NCBI GenBank assembly: GCA_036873135.1
Contig: JAPTYO010000011.1
Coordinates: 8,919,071 to 8,983,070, forward strand
Length of the DNA: 64,000 nt
Direction: 5' to 3'
DNA from: Clarkia xantiana subsp. parviflora
Lineage: Eukaryota; Streptophyta; Magnoliopsida; Myrtales; Onagraceae
Shown: piece by piece, positions 23,020-35,690 of the stretch
Layout: each line of letters begins with the position of its first letter
Position numbering within the stretch: position 1 is the first letter of the stretch
Program-made: the position numbers and the translations under genes
Notes under the pieces: model-generated
Seen by the model: the letters and a program-made list of their open reading frames with translations, nothing else
Databases searched by the model: none
What the model was told of the DNA's origin: nothing

Positions 23020-24880
23020 CCAAAAGACTTAAAACCGAATTAGTTCTTGTTAGGCAATTACATCCTCCATTGTGTTCCTCCATTACCTCGTTTTGAGGTC
23101 CTTCCCATGCTTTGCTGAACCGTTACTGGTTCAAGAATGAATATCAAGATGTTTTAATACATCTTATTTGATGGGACACTTCTCGAGAGAAGTTCGTTGC
23201 CTTTGACTATGTCTAGGTATGTTAATCCCATCTCTAGTTTAATAGTTACTCCCACTCGGAATAATGCTTCTTATCGGGGCATTGCTCCCACTGGGAACAA
23301 TGGTGGTGGTTGAACTATCCTGAATAACCTCTCGGTCTCGGGATTTTATCTCCGAGATGTATTCATTGATCACTAGGACCTGGAACCGAGTTGGTTGTTC
23401 CACTCCCACTAGGGAAAATGGGTAGTTGAATAGTTCATTATTATGATTATCAGGTCCGACTTGATTCGCATTTTCATTTTAGTGATGATAATGTGAGGGG
23501 GAGTGAGCCCTCCCACTGGATTTATTATGAAGACGTTTTCATCATCATTTACCATGTCATTCACTAAAATGATATATCATTCTCCCACTCGAAGTAAGTG
23601 GGCCCTGAAAATCCCATCAACCAATTTTTGCTAATCTAATCAATACTAGGTCTGTTTCGTTCTGCAAAGTGTTGGAAATCCACCCTCAAATCTTTATAAT
23701 GTGCCATGTTTGACTACGAAACCATCGAACCAAGCTAATTTTAAAACTCGTTTTCTTCGAGAGTAGTTTATACTCTTAAGAAATACTCGCTTTAATGCGC
23801 AAATTAATGCGGTTTTGTGATAAGGTTTTACCCATATCATCCATTAGCTTTTATGGTATCGTGCCCATTTTGACGGAACATAGTGTTACATTTAATGTGA
23901 GTCAAATTAATCCAATTCCGCAGACGCAATTAATGTGTGACTCTAACATAATGTAATTTTAAACTATGTCTTTTGAAGTGCTTTAATGAATGCTTTTAGC
24001 TAATCTCTTCATTCAAGGCTAATGGTGGGAGAGTCGTTTTACCGACTACTTCTTTTCGTTTATTTAACTCATCCAAAGACTTCTCCATCTAATGGACTAT
24101 GCATATAAGCTGTCGCTTTCACTAGATTGTAGTAGCTGTAAAACTTACTTATAATCTAAGTAATTTATCAATGAGTTGTATCCTAAGAATTATAAACGAA
24201 AATTCAGCATTCATAAAAATACTTCATCATTTAAATTCGTATTCTAAAACGATGTGTCCCGTCTTTCGAGGTGACATACGCCACGCGCATACCCAGTTGT
24301 AAACCGTGGTTTTAAATCGTTTTAGCGTCCAAATTAAAAATCAAAATTCGGCTTTGATATGCAGATTATTTGGGATATAAATTATAATGGAGTAATTAAC
24401 AAAAAAGAATGTAATTTCGATCGGTTCATTTTTAGATATTTCATGCAATTTATGGATGTATGATGATATCGTTGAGTTAGGAAAATTGTTTGATCCAATC
24501 ATTTTACTGATGGAACCTTAGTTATTTGGTTCGGATCGATCCCGTTTAACCGGGCCGATTAATACTTGAAAAGCAGACCATAAAAAAAAAAGAATGGTTA
24601 CTACTTCATTCAATAATTCCGAAGCTCATTCAACTAAAATTTAAACAAATAGACGAGAAATAAGGATCCTTAACAATGACAACGACATATTGATCGATAA
24701 TTACAATTGTGTAAAGAAGGTTAGATATGTAGCAGTAAGTCTTCACCACATTCAGCAACCCACCTGAAAATTAATTCAAAAACTGAATTATGTCAGATGT
24801 ATTTGCATCAAATAAAACGTGTTACCGTCTTATGTATTGTGGTAAACGAGGCGTACCTTTTACGGCACATTGATCAACAG
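23020..24880 (-). other. Copia-3 copy A, non-coding centre
   Basis: No ORF. CTCCCACTGGGAACAATGG-like phrases recur (23270-23300, 23400-23420, 23580). This stretch lies where protease and integrase would be in a complete Copia element; no trace of them is seen. Confidence 0.5.
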
Positions 24881-24896
24881 TGGTTGTTGCACTGGA

Positions 24897-25517
24897 TCAT
24901 CGTTTAGAACTCTTGTTGGGTTTAGCCAAACAATTCCGTAGCCCAGCAAACCTGGCCTCGGATATATCAGGAAGTTTGGAAACATTTTCGTCTTTATGGT
25001 CGGCATCAAATAAGTCAATTGTCGTTTTAATTGCTGTGATCAGACGTGTAAGTCCGCTATCATCAGCAAACCATGAAAGGGGAAACATTTCCATTACTTT
25101 CTGGATATCTGCCCAATCGTCAGGGGAGTCTTGAATGGTTTCTATCCCATTCTCTTTGCAAAGAATTTCATGGTACAAGGCCATAAATTCTCTCGCTTCA
25201 GCCGCCTTTCCCTTGCCGTAGCGAAGGCGTAAGGAGCACCAAATATGCAATGCACTCCTTTTGACAATGCTTTCTTCCGTTTCAGTTGTAATATGCGAGC
25301 ACATAATCTCGCGTGCTTTTCGATCTCTCCATAACCTGTTTGTACCGTTGTATCTGTAAGGCTTCCAATTCTCGTCCACGCATATCTGTTTGTCTTTGGG
25401 ATTAATGCGATCCTCCACTCCCGAGAGAATCAGGAAAGTCTCAACTCTAGTTTTCCAATCATCATAATTTATGCCATCGAGTTTGCATAAATTCTTAAAA
25501 TGATATGATCGAGCCAT
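24897..25517 (-). CDS. Gag-like protein A of Copia-3
   Basis: An unbroken ORF of 206 codons from MARSYHFKNLCKLDG (a longer start at 25541 is possible). The N-terminus LCKLDGINYDDWKTRVETFL resembles the start of Copia gag proteins (KLDGxNYxxWKxR). The rest is helical and charged, with no CCHC knuckle, and ends in a basic KPNKSSKR. It sits where copy B carries a different gag; identity stops within about 30 bp upstream of the ATG. It is the only undamaged retroelement ORF of this size in the Copia-3 region. Gag function is inferred from position and the N-terminal motif; a captured non-gag gene cannot be excluded. Confidence 0.6.
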   Translation of the reverse strand: MARSYHFKNLCKLDGINYDDWKTRVETFLILSGVEDRINPKDKQICVDENWKPYRYNGTNRLWRDRKAREIMCSHITTETEESIVKRSALHIWCSLRLRYGKGKAAEAREFMALYHEILCKENGIETIQDSPDDWADIQKVMEMFPLSWFADDSGLTRLITAIKTTIDLFDADHKDENVSKLPDISEARFAGLRNCLAKPNKSSKR

Positions 25518-25544
25518 TAGAACTATTATGGTGACAATCATGTA

Positions 25545-26934
25545 AAGTTAGGAAAGAGAACAACATTTTGACAGAATTGCAAACATCGGATTATCTATTA
25601 AGATGGAATAGGAAGAATAGTGGTCCTTCAGTCACTAAACCAAACCAACCTTCAGTAAACCGAGGAAGGGGGGTGTCGTGAAAAGAATTCACACTACTTT
25701 CGTTTTCAATCTAATAGATCAGTCTTTTGAAAACGGTTATTCTATTGCAAATTACCGGAACGGGAATTTTCATATAAGCATACCCGATCTTGGCTTTCCC
25801 AAGGCCCTTATGATTTTGTAAAATTGTCCGATAATTTACGCATGCATATTTATAATTCTACTACACTTAGTAAATAACCATATCATGCCATTAATATCAA
25901 ACACAACATGCTTATGCGTCATGCGTCTAATGTTCCTAGCATATATAATTCTACGTAAAGTAAATTATCACATGCGTTCTATCATGATTATCCTAGCATA
26001 CGCGTCAAAACATGCAACATCCGCACACATCATGCATAATTGGTGACTGAAATTTTCGGTTTTAAAAACACTTTGAAAATATTAGGGGTTGCTTTGCAAT
26101 TCATGCTTACAATCAATCATGCAAATTTCTAGACATGGATTCTAGGCACTTTCAATCAGCATAGCATGTCTATCCTTTTGCGCAAACCATATATTTAAAT
26201 CCCGGAGCTCAATGCTCGCAATATAATATCCAGCTAGCTTAACTAAGTCAAGACGATAGTTCTAATTATATTCAAAATATATGGTGCAGAAAGTAAACAA
26301 TTGCAAATCAGCCCACTAATTTAATCCAGTCTAAAAAACATGCATGTCCGAGATCCATCCCCATAATCGAAACTAGGCATTAGGGTTTTGACCGAAAACG
26401 TGTAAAACACAAACCCTAAGAGCACTGTTTAGGCTAATTTTAAAGTTCGAAAATATTTTGGATTTAAAATTTGACATCCTATTTTATTGAACAATTTAAA
26501 ATTTCCGAAAAATTTAAATTTTTTTGGTCAAATTTTAAAATCCGGTTCAATTCGGTCTGATTTTAAAAATCCCGGTTTGGTCTGAAACGGTTCAATAAAA
26601 TAAGATAGTGGTTTGGTTCAACACTCAAAACCGGTTTAGGTTAGGTTCAATTTAGTTATTATGGTCCGACCCGACCCAATTAAGAAAACCCGGATTGATT
26701 TAACCCGCTCCGGTTTAGCAATTGGACTGGCCCAAGAACCCTGGGGTTCGGCCGAAATAACTCTATTAGGCTAAGTAGGGTTTTAAAATCCACCATAAAA
26801 CAAAACTAAGCCATAAAAAATTATTAATTATATAAAATAATTTCCAATAATGCTAATATATATACATATAATTCGACTAAATATATATATAAATATTGTC
26901 AAGATTTTATCACTAAGATGTAAATCAATCAACA
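25545..26934 (-). other. Copia-3 copy A leader region
   Basis: AT-rich, no ORF. Colinear with 29730-30037 plus 35696-36675 and the start of 38182. It ends in GATGTAAATCAATCAACAA, after which copy B starts at a point equivalent to 22795, so 26934/26935 is an abnormal junction. Confidence 0.6.
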
Positions 26935-28828
26935 AATGTCCATTTGATGCATGCTCGAGTTCGAGACTTGCAGTCATGGGCAAGGACGGCCCTGACTATG
27001 GTGTAACGCATAGTCGGTGAGTCCGTCTTTATCAAAGTTCTCACTCTGTGAATTTGGGTATATCCTTTCGCAATTATTCGAGTTTTGCACCACTCGAAAT
27101 TTCCACCAAAAGTGAATTATAAGATTTCACTTTCTAGTTCTGTGGTTAACAGATAAATCAACTAAAGACTAAAACTGAATTAGTTCTTATTTAGGCAATT
27201 TCATCCTCCATTGTTTTCCTCCATTCTCTAGCTTTGAGGTCCTTCCTTTGCTTGTTGAACCGTCACTGGTTTAAGAACGAACATCAAGATGTTTAACACA
27301 TCTCGTTTGATGGGATACTTCTCGAAAGAAGTTCGTTGCCTTTGATTATGTCTAGGCACGTTAATCCCATGTTTAGTCTGATCGTTACTCCCACTCGGAA
27401 TAATGCTTCTTATTGGGGCATTACTCCCACTGGGAACAATGGTGGTGGTTGAACTTACTTGGAATATCCTCTCGGTCTCGGGATTCTACCTCCGAGATGT
27501 AATCCTCGATCACTAGGATCTGGAACGAAGTTGGTTATTCCACTCCCACTAGGAAAAATGGGTAGTTGAAATAGTTCATTATCATGATTATCAGGTCCGA
27601 CTTGAATCGCATTTTGAAATTTAGTGATGATTATGTGTGAAGGGGAGTGAGCCCTCTCACTCGATGAAGACGTTTCCATCATCATTTACCAAGTCAATCA
27701 TCAATTCTCCCACTCGAAGTAAGTGGGACCTGAGAATCTCCATCAACCATTTGTTAACTTAATCAGTACCAGCTTGTTCGTTCCGCAAAGCGTTGGAAAT
27801 CCATCCTCAAACCTTTATAATGTGCCATGTTTGACCACGAAACCATTGTTAAAACTCGTATTCTCCGAGAGTACTGCGTACTCTTAATAAATACTCGTTT
27901 TAATGCGCAAATTAATGCGTCTTTGTGATAAGGTTTTACCTGAATCATTCATTAGGTTTTACGGTAACGTGTTAACCGATTTTGTCAGAACATAGTGTTT
28001 TACATTAATGTGAGTTAAATTAATCTCATCCCGCAGGAACAATTAATTTGTAACTCTATATGTAATTCTGAACTATGTTTCTTGTTTAATGAATTCTTTT
28101 AGCCAAACTCTTCGTTCAAGGCTAATGGTGGGAGAGTCGTTTTACCGACTACTTCTTTTCGTTTATTTAACTCATCCATATATTTATCTATCTTATGGAC
28201 CATGCATTTAAGCTGTCACTTTTAATGTCATGGTTGATATTCTAATTAGATTGTTGTAGCTGGAAAGCTTACATAAAATCTAAGTAGCTGAAGGATTACA
28301 AACGAAAATTCCGCATTCATAAAAAAATACTTGATTATTAAATTCGTATTCTAAAACGATGTGTCCCGTCTTTCGAGGTGACATGCGCCACGCGCATACC
28401 CGGTTAAAAACCGTGATTTTGAGAATCGTTTTAGTCTCCAAATTTAAAAGCAAAATCGGTTTTAAACATGCACATTATTTGGGATACAAACTATAATGGA
28501 GTACTTTAACAAATATGAATGGTTGAGCAATGTGTTGTATAGCGTGAATAGGATAAAAACGAGCGATGATAAATTCAATACTCAATTCAAGTATTAGTAA
28601 ATACTCGGAAAATAATGTGTTCCACGAATAAAATTATTTAAGAGTATTTTCAAACAGAAATAAAAGTAGAAGTTTTAGCAAATCTAAAGATAAAGAATCT
28701 CTCATTCCATCTTCATTCTTCGGTGGCATCCTCGATCAGGTCGTTGCTTCTGTTTCTCGGTTCTGTAATTCAAAAGAAAATGAATTAATCTCGAGTGATT
28801 AGAAGAAAAAGAGAATGAATGATTTTCA
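26935..28828 (-). other. Copia-3 copy B, RT-proximal and non-coding centre
   Basis: Homologue of 22795-24420, already without a usable frame (only the RT stretch near GACTATGGTGTAACGC is recognisable). No gene in nearly 1.9 kb. Confidence 0.55.
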
Positions 28829-29704
28829 TCATCTTTTCTCTTTACGTACCTTAGGAGGGTTAGTGCAAGTATTAGCCAGGTGTCCTTTCACGCCACACCT
28901 GAAACACGTTAGAGTTTCCTCTTTACGTGTCTGCTTTGCTTGCTTTTTCTTACCACCAGATTGTTTGCGTTTAAACTTCTTCTGGGATTTGTTTGCCACA
29001 AACTTCTCAGTTTTGTTCTGAGAGCTTTTTCCCTTTCTCTTGCGCTTCCCCTTTTGTTCGGTTGGAGTGGAGGATGCAATATGCATTTCAGATCTAGACT
29101 TTTCAGCCTTGAGTCTATCTTCCTCCAGCTCAAGATGAACTTGTACCTTCTCGAGAGTATCGAGATGGGTAGCATGGGTAAGGCTCATTTTCATGATATT
29201 CCAAGAGTCGGGTAAAGAGCGGATCATGTAGTTGATTTGTTGTTCCTCAGACAGGTTTTCACCTGCTTCCTTGAGCTCAGCGATCAAGATACACATATGC
29301 ATAATATGATCTTTTATAGTATGCTTGGGATTCTTCTTATAGGTGTCAAGAGCGATGTTTAACGCTCTCTTTTGGGCAATGGTGTAGACACCAAATGTTG
29401 CCTTAAGGCCATCCCATAGGTCCTAAGCAGTCCCCAAATGGTCAAACCTATAGAGAATCTCATCTTCCAGCATAGAGAGCAAGGTGGAACGAACATCATG
29501 ATCCCTGACATCCCATTCATCATAGAACGTCTTTTGCTCATTTGTGAGGTCTCCCTCAGGCCTAGTTCGTTTTGTGGTCAAATGCTCCAGACCTCTTATT
29601 TCAGAGATTATCATCTTAACTCGTTTATTCCATATTTTATAATTACCTCTATTCAATCTTATTGCCTTATTCAACTGGGAAATGACGTTGCTAGTTGCAG
29701 CCAT
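28829..29704 (-). pseudogene. Gag protein B of Copia-3 with one in-frame stop
   Basis: 291 codons from MAATSNVISQLNKA. One TAG lies in frame at about 29423, after HLGTA and before DLWDGLKATFG. Domain order is UBN2-like gag (NYKIWNKRVK; SEEQQINYMIRSLPDSWNIM), a long basic linker (KKFKRKQSGGKKKQ), CCHC knuckle CFRCGVKGHLANTC, then a basic end. This is a standard Copia gag, unlike module A at the same site in copy A. Confidence 0.85.
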
Positions 29705-30042
29705 CTATATTAACACATTGAAAATCATGCAAAGTTTAGGAAGAGAACAACATTTTGACAGAATTGCAAACATCGGATTATCTATTATGATGGAATACGA
29801 CGAATAGTGATTCTTCAGTCACTAAACCAAACCAACCTTCAGTAAACCGAGGAAGGGGATGTCGTGAAAGAATTCACACTATTTTCTTTTTCAATCTAAT
29901 AGATCAGTCTTTTGAAAATGTTTATTCTATTGCAAATTACCGGAACAGGAATTTTCAAATAAGCATACCCGATCTTGGCTTTCCCAAGGCCCTTATGATT
30001 TTGTAAAATTATCCGATAATTTACGCATGCATATTTATAATT

Positions 30043-30248
30043 TATGAATGAGAATGCTTCATTAATCAACTAGGTATTACAAAGCAAGTGTTACAATATA
30101 TATACTAGGCAAAACTAGGATCACCAACTAAGGCTATACAATAAACTATGATCCAGGTGCATACATAGTGAACCAGGTGCATACATAGTCTAGTGTGTAT
30201 GCATAGTGTAACTAGGTGCATACATAGAGTGTAGAATACACTTCTATA
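30043..30248 (-). repeat. Copia-2 3' LTR
   Basis: 206 bp next to the PPT AAAAGGATGGGAGAA (- strand). It contains repeated AGGTGCATACATAGT units. Confidence 0.9.
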
Positions 30249-33200
30249 TTCTCCCATCCTTTTCTTCTTCTTCTTTTCCTTCTTGAAACACATCCTTGAT
30301 TCCATAAAGCTTCAATAAGGCAAGATGTTGATTCTTGACTAATGCTTTGGTGAGTAAGTCAGCCATTTGATCTTTGGATGAAATATGATAGACACCAATC
30401 ATTCCTGAGTTGATGTGGTGTCTTGTGAAGTGGCAGTCATGTTCAATATGCTTGGTGCGCTCATGGAACATGAGGTTTTTGGCAATCTTTAAGGCTGCCT
30501 CACTATCTGTATGGATTGGGATTGGCAAGGTAACTTGCAATCCAAGTTCCTTGAGATTCTGTTCACCCAAAGTGCTTCTTGAATAGCAACCCTCAAGCAT
30601 CTATATTCAGCTTCAACACTTGATAAAGAAATGGTGTCTTGTTTCTTGACCTTCCATCCTATCATAGCTGATCCAAGCTTCACACAATATGCACTCACTG
30701 ACTTTCTACTAAAAGGGCAAGCTGCCCAATTTGAGTCACAAAAGATACTCAACTTGAGAGAATTGTTGGAGGGATAGATCAAACCTTGACCTGGAGTGCC
30801 TTTGATGTATTTAACCACCCTCATTGCTGCATCATAATGGGACTTCTTAGGCTTGTCCACAAATTGACTAAGCCTTTGAACTGGGAAACTTATGTCTGGT
30901 CTTGTCATGGTAAGATATAGCAATTTACCAATGGCCCTTCTATAAGAAATGACATCTTCCAAGAGTATATCATCAGGGTTGGAGTTGGTGGCTTTGTCAT
31001 ACTCATGTGTGGTGAGTTTGATATTAAATTCCATTGGAGTTTCAGCTGGCCTAGCAGCTCCTAAGCCTGCATCCTCTATAAGCTCCATAGCATACTTCCT
31101 TTGATTGATGACAAGGCCTTGTTTTGATCTTGCAACCTCCAATCCTAAAAAATACCTCAAGTCTCCTAAATCCTTCAATTTGAAGTTTGTTTGGAGTGTG
31201 CACTTCAATTGATTGATCATCTTGACATTTGAACCAGTGATTAAGAGATCATCAACATAGATGAAGTATGAACACTTTGTCATTACCTTGTATCTTGCTA
31301 AACAAGGAATGATCTGAAGCACATTGCTTGTAGCCAGTCTTCAATAGGGTTTGGGTGAGCTTGATGTTCCATTGCCTTGATGCTTGTTTGAGCCCATATA
31401 ATGATTTGTTGAGCTTGCATACTCTTTTGGGGGATGCTTCAATGGATCTAGATGGATCAAATCCTTGAGGAATGTCCATGTATACTTCCTCAGTTAGATC
31501 ACCTTGGAGGAATGCATTGTTTACATCCATGTGATACAATCCCCATGATTTGGCAGCCGCCAATGCCAAGACAATCCTCATTGTGTCCATCTTGACAACA
31601 GGTGAAAATGTCTCATTGAAACAGTACCTTCCACTTGATTGAATCCTTTGGCAACCAATCTTGCTTTGTATCTTTCAATAGATCCATCAGAGTTGTACTT
31701 GATTTTGAAGACCCATTTGCAACCAATTGAGGATTTTCCTTGAGGTAGGTTTACTATCTTCCATGTGTTGTTGTCTTGAAGAGCTTGTATCTCCTCTTTC
31801 ATAGCCACAATCCAGTTTGGATCCTTGATGGCTTGCTTGTAAGTGCTTGGTTCTTTAATCTTGGCAATGGAAGTCAAGAAGCATTTGAATTGGGGGCCTA
31901 GAGTATCATAAGATACATACCTTTCCATTCCAAAAGTGGCATTGGAACTAGGCTTGTTTTGAAGGGCAGCAATCCTTGCACTCCTCCTTATTTGTGGAGA
32001 GTTTCTTTGGGCAATTCTGAGGCTCCTTCTTATGGAAGAAGGTTGTGGGACTTCCTCTTCCACCTCCTCTGTTGGCTGGGGAGGTTGGGGAGAAGAACTT
32101 TGTTGAGGAGATGTAACTTGTTGTGGTGATGCACCTCTTGCTCCTTGTAGTGGGACTACCTCTTCATCTATTGATTGGGGAGGTTGTGAAGGTTCAGTAT
32201 TAGGAGCATTAGTCTCAACAATAGGAGCATGGCTTGGGGTAAGTTCATCAAAGAACATTGGCAACTCTGGTGAGGAGTCAAGCATAGGTGGCTTGGATGC
32301 CAAGCAAGAAGGTATCAAGGCTCTTAGGGCCTCTTTGGACATGCTAAATGGAAAAATGTCTTCATGGAAGAGTACATCTCTTGAAACATGAAAGACTGAA
32401 TCAGAAATATTCATTACAAGGTACCCTTTTGTGAAGTGGAGTACCCCATAAGTATGCATGGTTCAGCTCTTGGACCAAACTTGTCATCGTTGTTTAGCTT
32501 TGTTGTGAAGCAAAGACAACCAATAACTCTCAATGATGAAGAGAAGGCACCTTCCCATACAACACTTCCATAGGTGACTTGAACTTCAAGATAGAGGATG
32601 GTAGCCTATTAAGCAAGTAACAAGCATTGAGAATGCAATATCCCCAGTGTCTCAAAGGCATTGATGCTTGAAACCTAATTGCTCTAGCAATGTTTAGGAT
32701 GTCTCTATGCTTGTGTTCCACTCTTCCATTTTGTTGTGGTGTATGCACACAACTAGTTTGGTGATGGATGCCAAATTGGAGAAGCAACTCCTTGCATACT
32801 GAGTTAGTGAACTCAGTGCCATTATCACTCCTCAAGATCTTAACCATAGTGCCAAACTGATTCTTCACCATGAGTAAGTAGTTCTTGATGTGCAAGAAAG
32901 TGTCACTCTTGAACTTCATTAAGTAGACCCAAGTTGCTCTTGAACAATCATCTACTATTGTCAAGAAATACTGATTGCCCTTAAAAGTTGGCACTTTGTA
33001 GGGACCCCATAAGTCCATGTGAATAAGATCAAAAGGCTTAGAAGCAATAGAGTTACTTATTGGAAATGAAAATCTAGATTGCTTGGCAAGAGGGCAAATT
33101 GTGCATTGTTTGATACAACCATAAGGTTTATTCAAATTCAAAACATCTAAATGGTTGAGGTAAGCCTCAGAGACATGGCCCAAACGCCTATGCCATCTCA

Positions 33201-34749
33201 ACACCTCTTCCTTATTCCCCAAGCAAGTAGCTGCAATCTTCATTGAGTTTGAAGACACCACATCCTTCAAGGTGTATAGACCTCTATTCCATTCTCCAAT
33301 CACCATGGACTTGCCACTCTGGCCCTGGAGCAACACATGATCAGAAGTAAAGATCACCTTACAATTCAATTGGATAGGAAGCCTAGATACCGAGATCAAA
33401 TTGAATTTGAAATCAGAGACCAATAAGATGTTGGTCAGAGTGAATCCAATTGAGAAAGAGCAAGAACCAACATGAGTCACTTTGCATTTGTGACCATTTG
33501 GTAAATGAACATATTGATGATCAGAGTCACACTTCTTCAAATCAAATAACCACTCAATTTGATCTGTGATGTGATTAGTTGCACCTGAGTCAACTATCCA
33601 AACCATAGGGTCACTAGATATACATGCCATATTGACATGAGCTTGATCAACATCTTCAAAGATCAAAGGTGAATGCTCAAAGTAATCATCATGGGCAGCT
33701 ACATGTTGGATTCTCTTGTTAGCTGTGCCATGAAAAATCCTCTTGTCCTTGGCTGCCACATCCTCAATGGCACTTGAGCTACCACCATCTTCAACAATGT
33801 TGGCTGAGTTCCAATTCCTCTTAGGAGCATTTGGGTTGTACATTGGATGACCTTGTGGATATCCATGCTTGCTATAACATTGATCCTCTATGTGACCTCT
33901 CTTGCCACAATAGGTGCAAATAGGAGGGGGAGGTCTCTCATTGGGAGCATTTGGAATGCCTCTGCCCCTGCCATTGCCTCTTCCATAGCCTCTGCCTCTT
34001 CCATAGCCTCTTCCATTACCTCTTCCACCATAAGATGGATTGTTTCTTGTGTATAAGGCAGTTGCCTCACCCACATCTCCAATAGAACCAGAAATGGTCC
34101 TTTGACTTTCTTCTTGTACCAAAACAGAGAAGGCAATGCTAAGAGAAGGAAGTGGTTGCCTCATGAGCAAGCTACTCCTAATGTGTCCATAACACTCATT
34201 TAATCCCAAGAGAAAAGCCATCAACTTTTGCTTCTCCTTGTGTTCATTAACAATAGCAATATCTCCAGCACATTGGAGATTCAAGTCATCAACTGAAGCA
34301 AGAGCATCCCAAAGTTGTTTCATCTTTGCAAAGTATTCAGTGATGGATAGAACCCCTTGAGATGTTTAGTAAATCTCCCTTGTCAGTTGGAAGATTTGAG
34401 TGTCATCCACCTTGTCAAACATTTCTTTAAGGTCATCCCGAATGGAAGAAGCAGTGGGATTGTAGACCAAACCAGTGACCAAGTCTTTGGCTACACAATT
34501 CCTCAACCAAGCCTTGACAATTGCATTGGCCCTATCCCATTTCACCCTGTCTGCCACACCAACACTTGTTCTTGTGAATGTGCCATCAATGAAACCCAAC
34601 TTATTCTTCACTAACAAGCCTTCCTTGATTGAGGTACTCCAAACATGATAGTTGGAGGTACCCTGCAGCTGAAAAGGTATGAGCATATGGCCAGTGGTGT
34701 CAGATGGGTGTATGTAGAGAAGGTCATCCACATTGGATTCATGAGCCAT
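30244..34749 (-). pseudogene. Copia-2 gag-pol polyprotein, one stop and several frameshifts
   Basis: Start MAHESNVDDLLY at 34749. Gag, then TAA in frame near 34366 (REIY*), Gly/Arg-rich linker (GRGYGRGRGYGRG), CCHC CTYCGKRGHIEDQC, protease WIVDSGATNHIT, integrase (HMDLWGPYKVP; SDNGTEF), RT (YVDDLLITGS) and RNase H (CDSNWAACPFSRK). Reading-frame changes are needed near 32500, 31590, 31290 and 30580. The stop codon overlaps the 3' LTR as in Copia-1. Confidence 0.92.
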
Positions 34750-35491
34750 TTTGCAAGTCAGTCAAGTTGAAAGAGCTTATTGAAAGAGATGTGAACTTAA
34801 TTCCCAAGAGATCACTAGAAGAAATGGCAAAGAAATCCCCACGGAAATAGCTGGTAATATAGACAAAAGTGGCACACCAAATCTGTTGAGAATAGGACAA
34901 ATCCAGCTAGTAGGTAGTACAATCCGTACCAATACGCATCAAAATGAGCAAAACCAATGATTGGTAATCCTTGATAATAATCAGTTCTCCATTGATGGAA
35001 GCACGAAATTCTTCAATAGAATCAGAGAATATCCTGAAGAATACCCAAGAACTTACAAGAGTCCCTCAGCCGGGTAAAGATCAAGTAATCCACTAAACGG
35101 GTAAAATCCAAGTGTTATAATCAATGTGACTAGTTCAAACAATCTCAGAATCCATCAATGATACTAGAGGAATGACACACACTTCAGTGAATACCAAAAT
35201 CAATCACGCAAGTAGCTCAATCTGAGCTAGAACAAGTAGAACTAGGCAAATCAAGTGCTATGGCCTATGAGCAATACTAGCACTATCCTCAGTTCCTTGT
35301 GTGCGTGAATGAGCATGAGATGAGACTTACTAAGAGTCCATTGTTGGATGTAAAGTGAGAATTCAAGCTGAGTTGATGAATCTTGAAGCGTAATGAGGTA
35401 AATCCACACAAGACTAAGCTGGCAGGTTGAAGCAAATGGGGAAAACTTCAAGTTCCTTGATCCATTGCATACGCCGCTATGAATGACCTTG
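34750..35491 (-). other. Copia-2 untranslated leader
   Basis: A-rich, no credible ORF, between PBS and gag start. Confidence 0.6.
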
Positions 35492-35504
35492 TGCTCTGAT
35501 ACCA
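35492..35504 (-). other. Copia-2 primer binding site (tRNA-iMet)
   Basis: - strand TGGTATCAGAGCA next to the LTR end. Confidence 0.9.
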
Positions 35505-35690
35505 TATGAATGAGAATGCTTCATTAATCAACTAGGTATTACAAAGCAAGTGTTACAATATATATACTAGGCAAAACTAGGATCACCAACTAAGGCTATA
35601 CAATAAACTATGATCCATGTGCATACATAGTCTAGTGTGTATGCATAGTGTAACTAGGTGCATACATAGAGTGTAGAATACATTTCTATA
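35505..35690 (-). repeat. Copia-2 5' LTR
   Basis: 186 bp; TATATATACTAGGC at about 35560 may hold the TATA box (reversed). Confidence 0.9.

Larger units (their letters stand above)
22795..26934. repeat. Copia-3 internal duplication, copy A
   Basis: Matches 26935-38235 in the same order: GGCCCTGACTATGGTGTAAC (22842, 26982); CTCCCACTGGGAACAATGG; CGATGTGTCCCGTCTTTCGA; GAACAACATTTTGACAGAAT (25559, 29746); GGCCGAAATAA near 26755 and 36523. The match fails only at the gag block 24420-25535 and where later elements entered copy B. Confidence 0.85.
30043..35690 (-). mobile_element. Copia-2: complete Ty1/Copia element with 5-bp TSD
   Basis: LTRs 30043-30248 and 35505-35690; the left one has a 20-bp internal repeat copy (AACCAGGTGCATACATAGTG). 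TSD TAATT at 30038-30042 and 35691-35695. It is the same lineage as Copia-1 (shared motifs, PBS, TATA-type ends) but a different subfamily. Confidence 0.95.
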
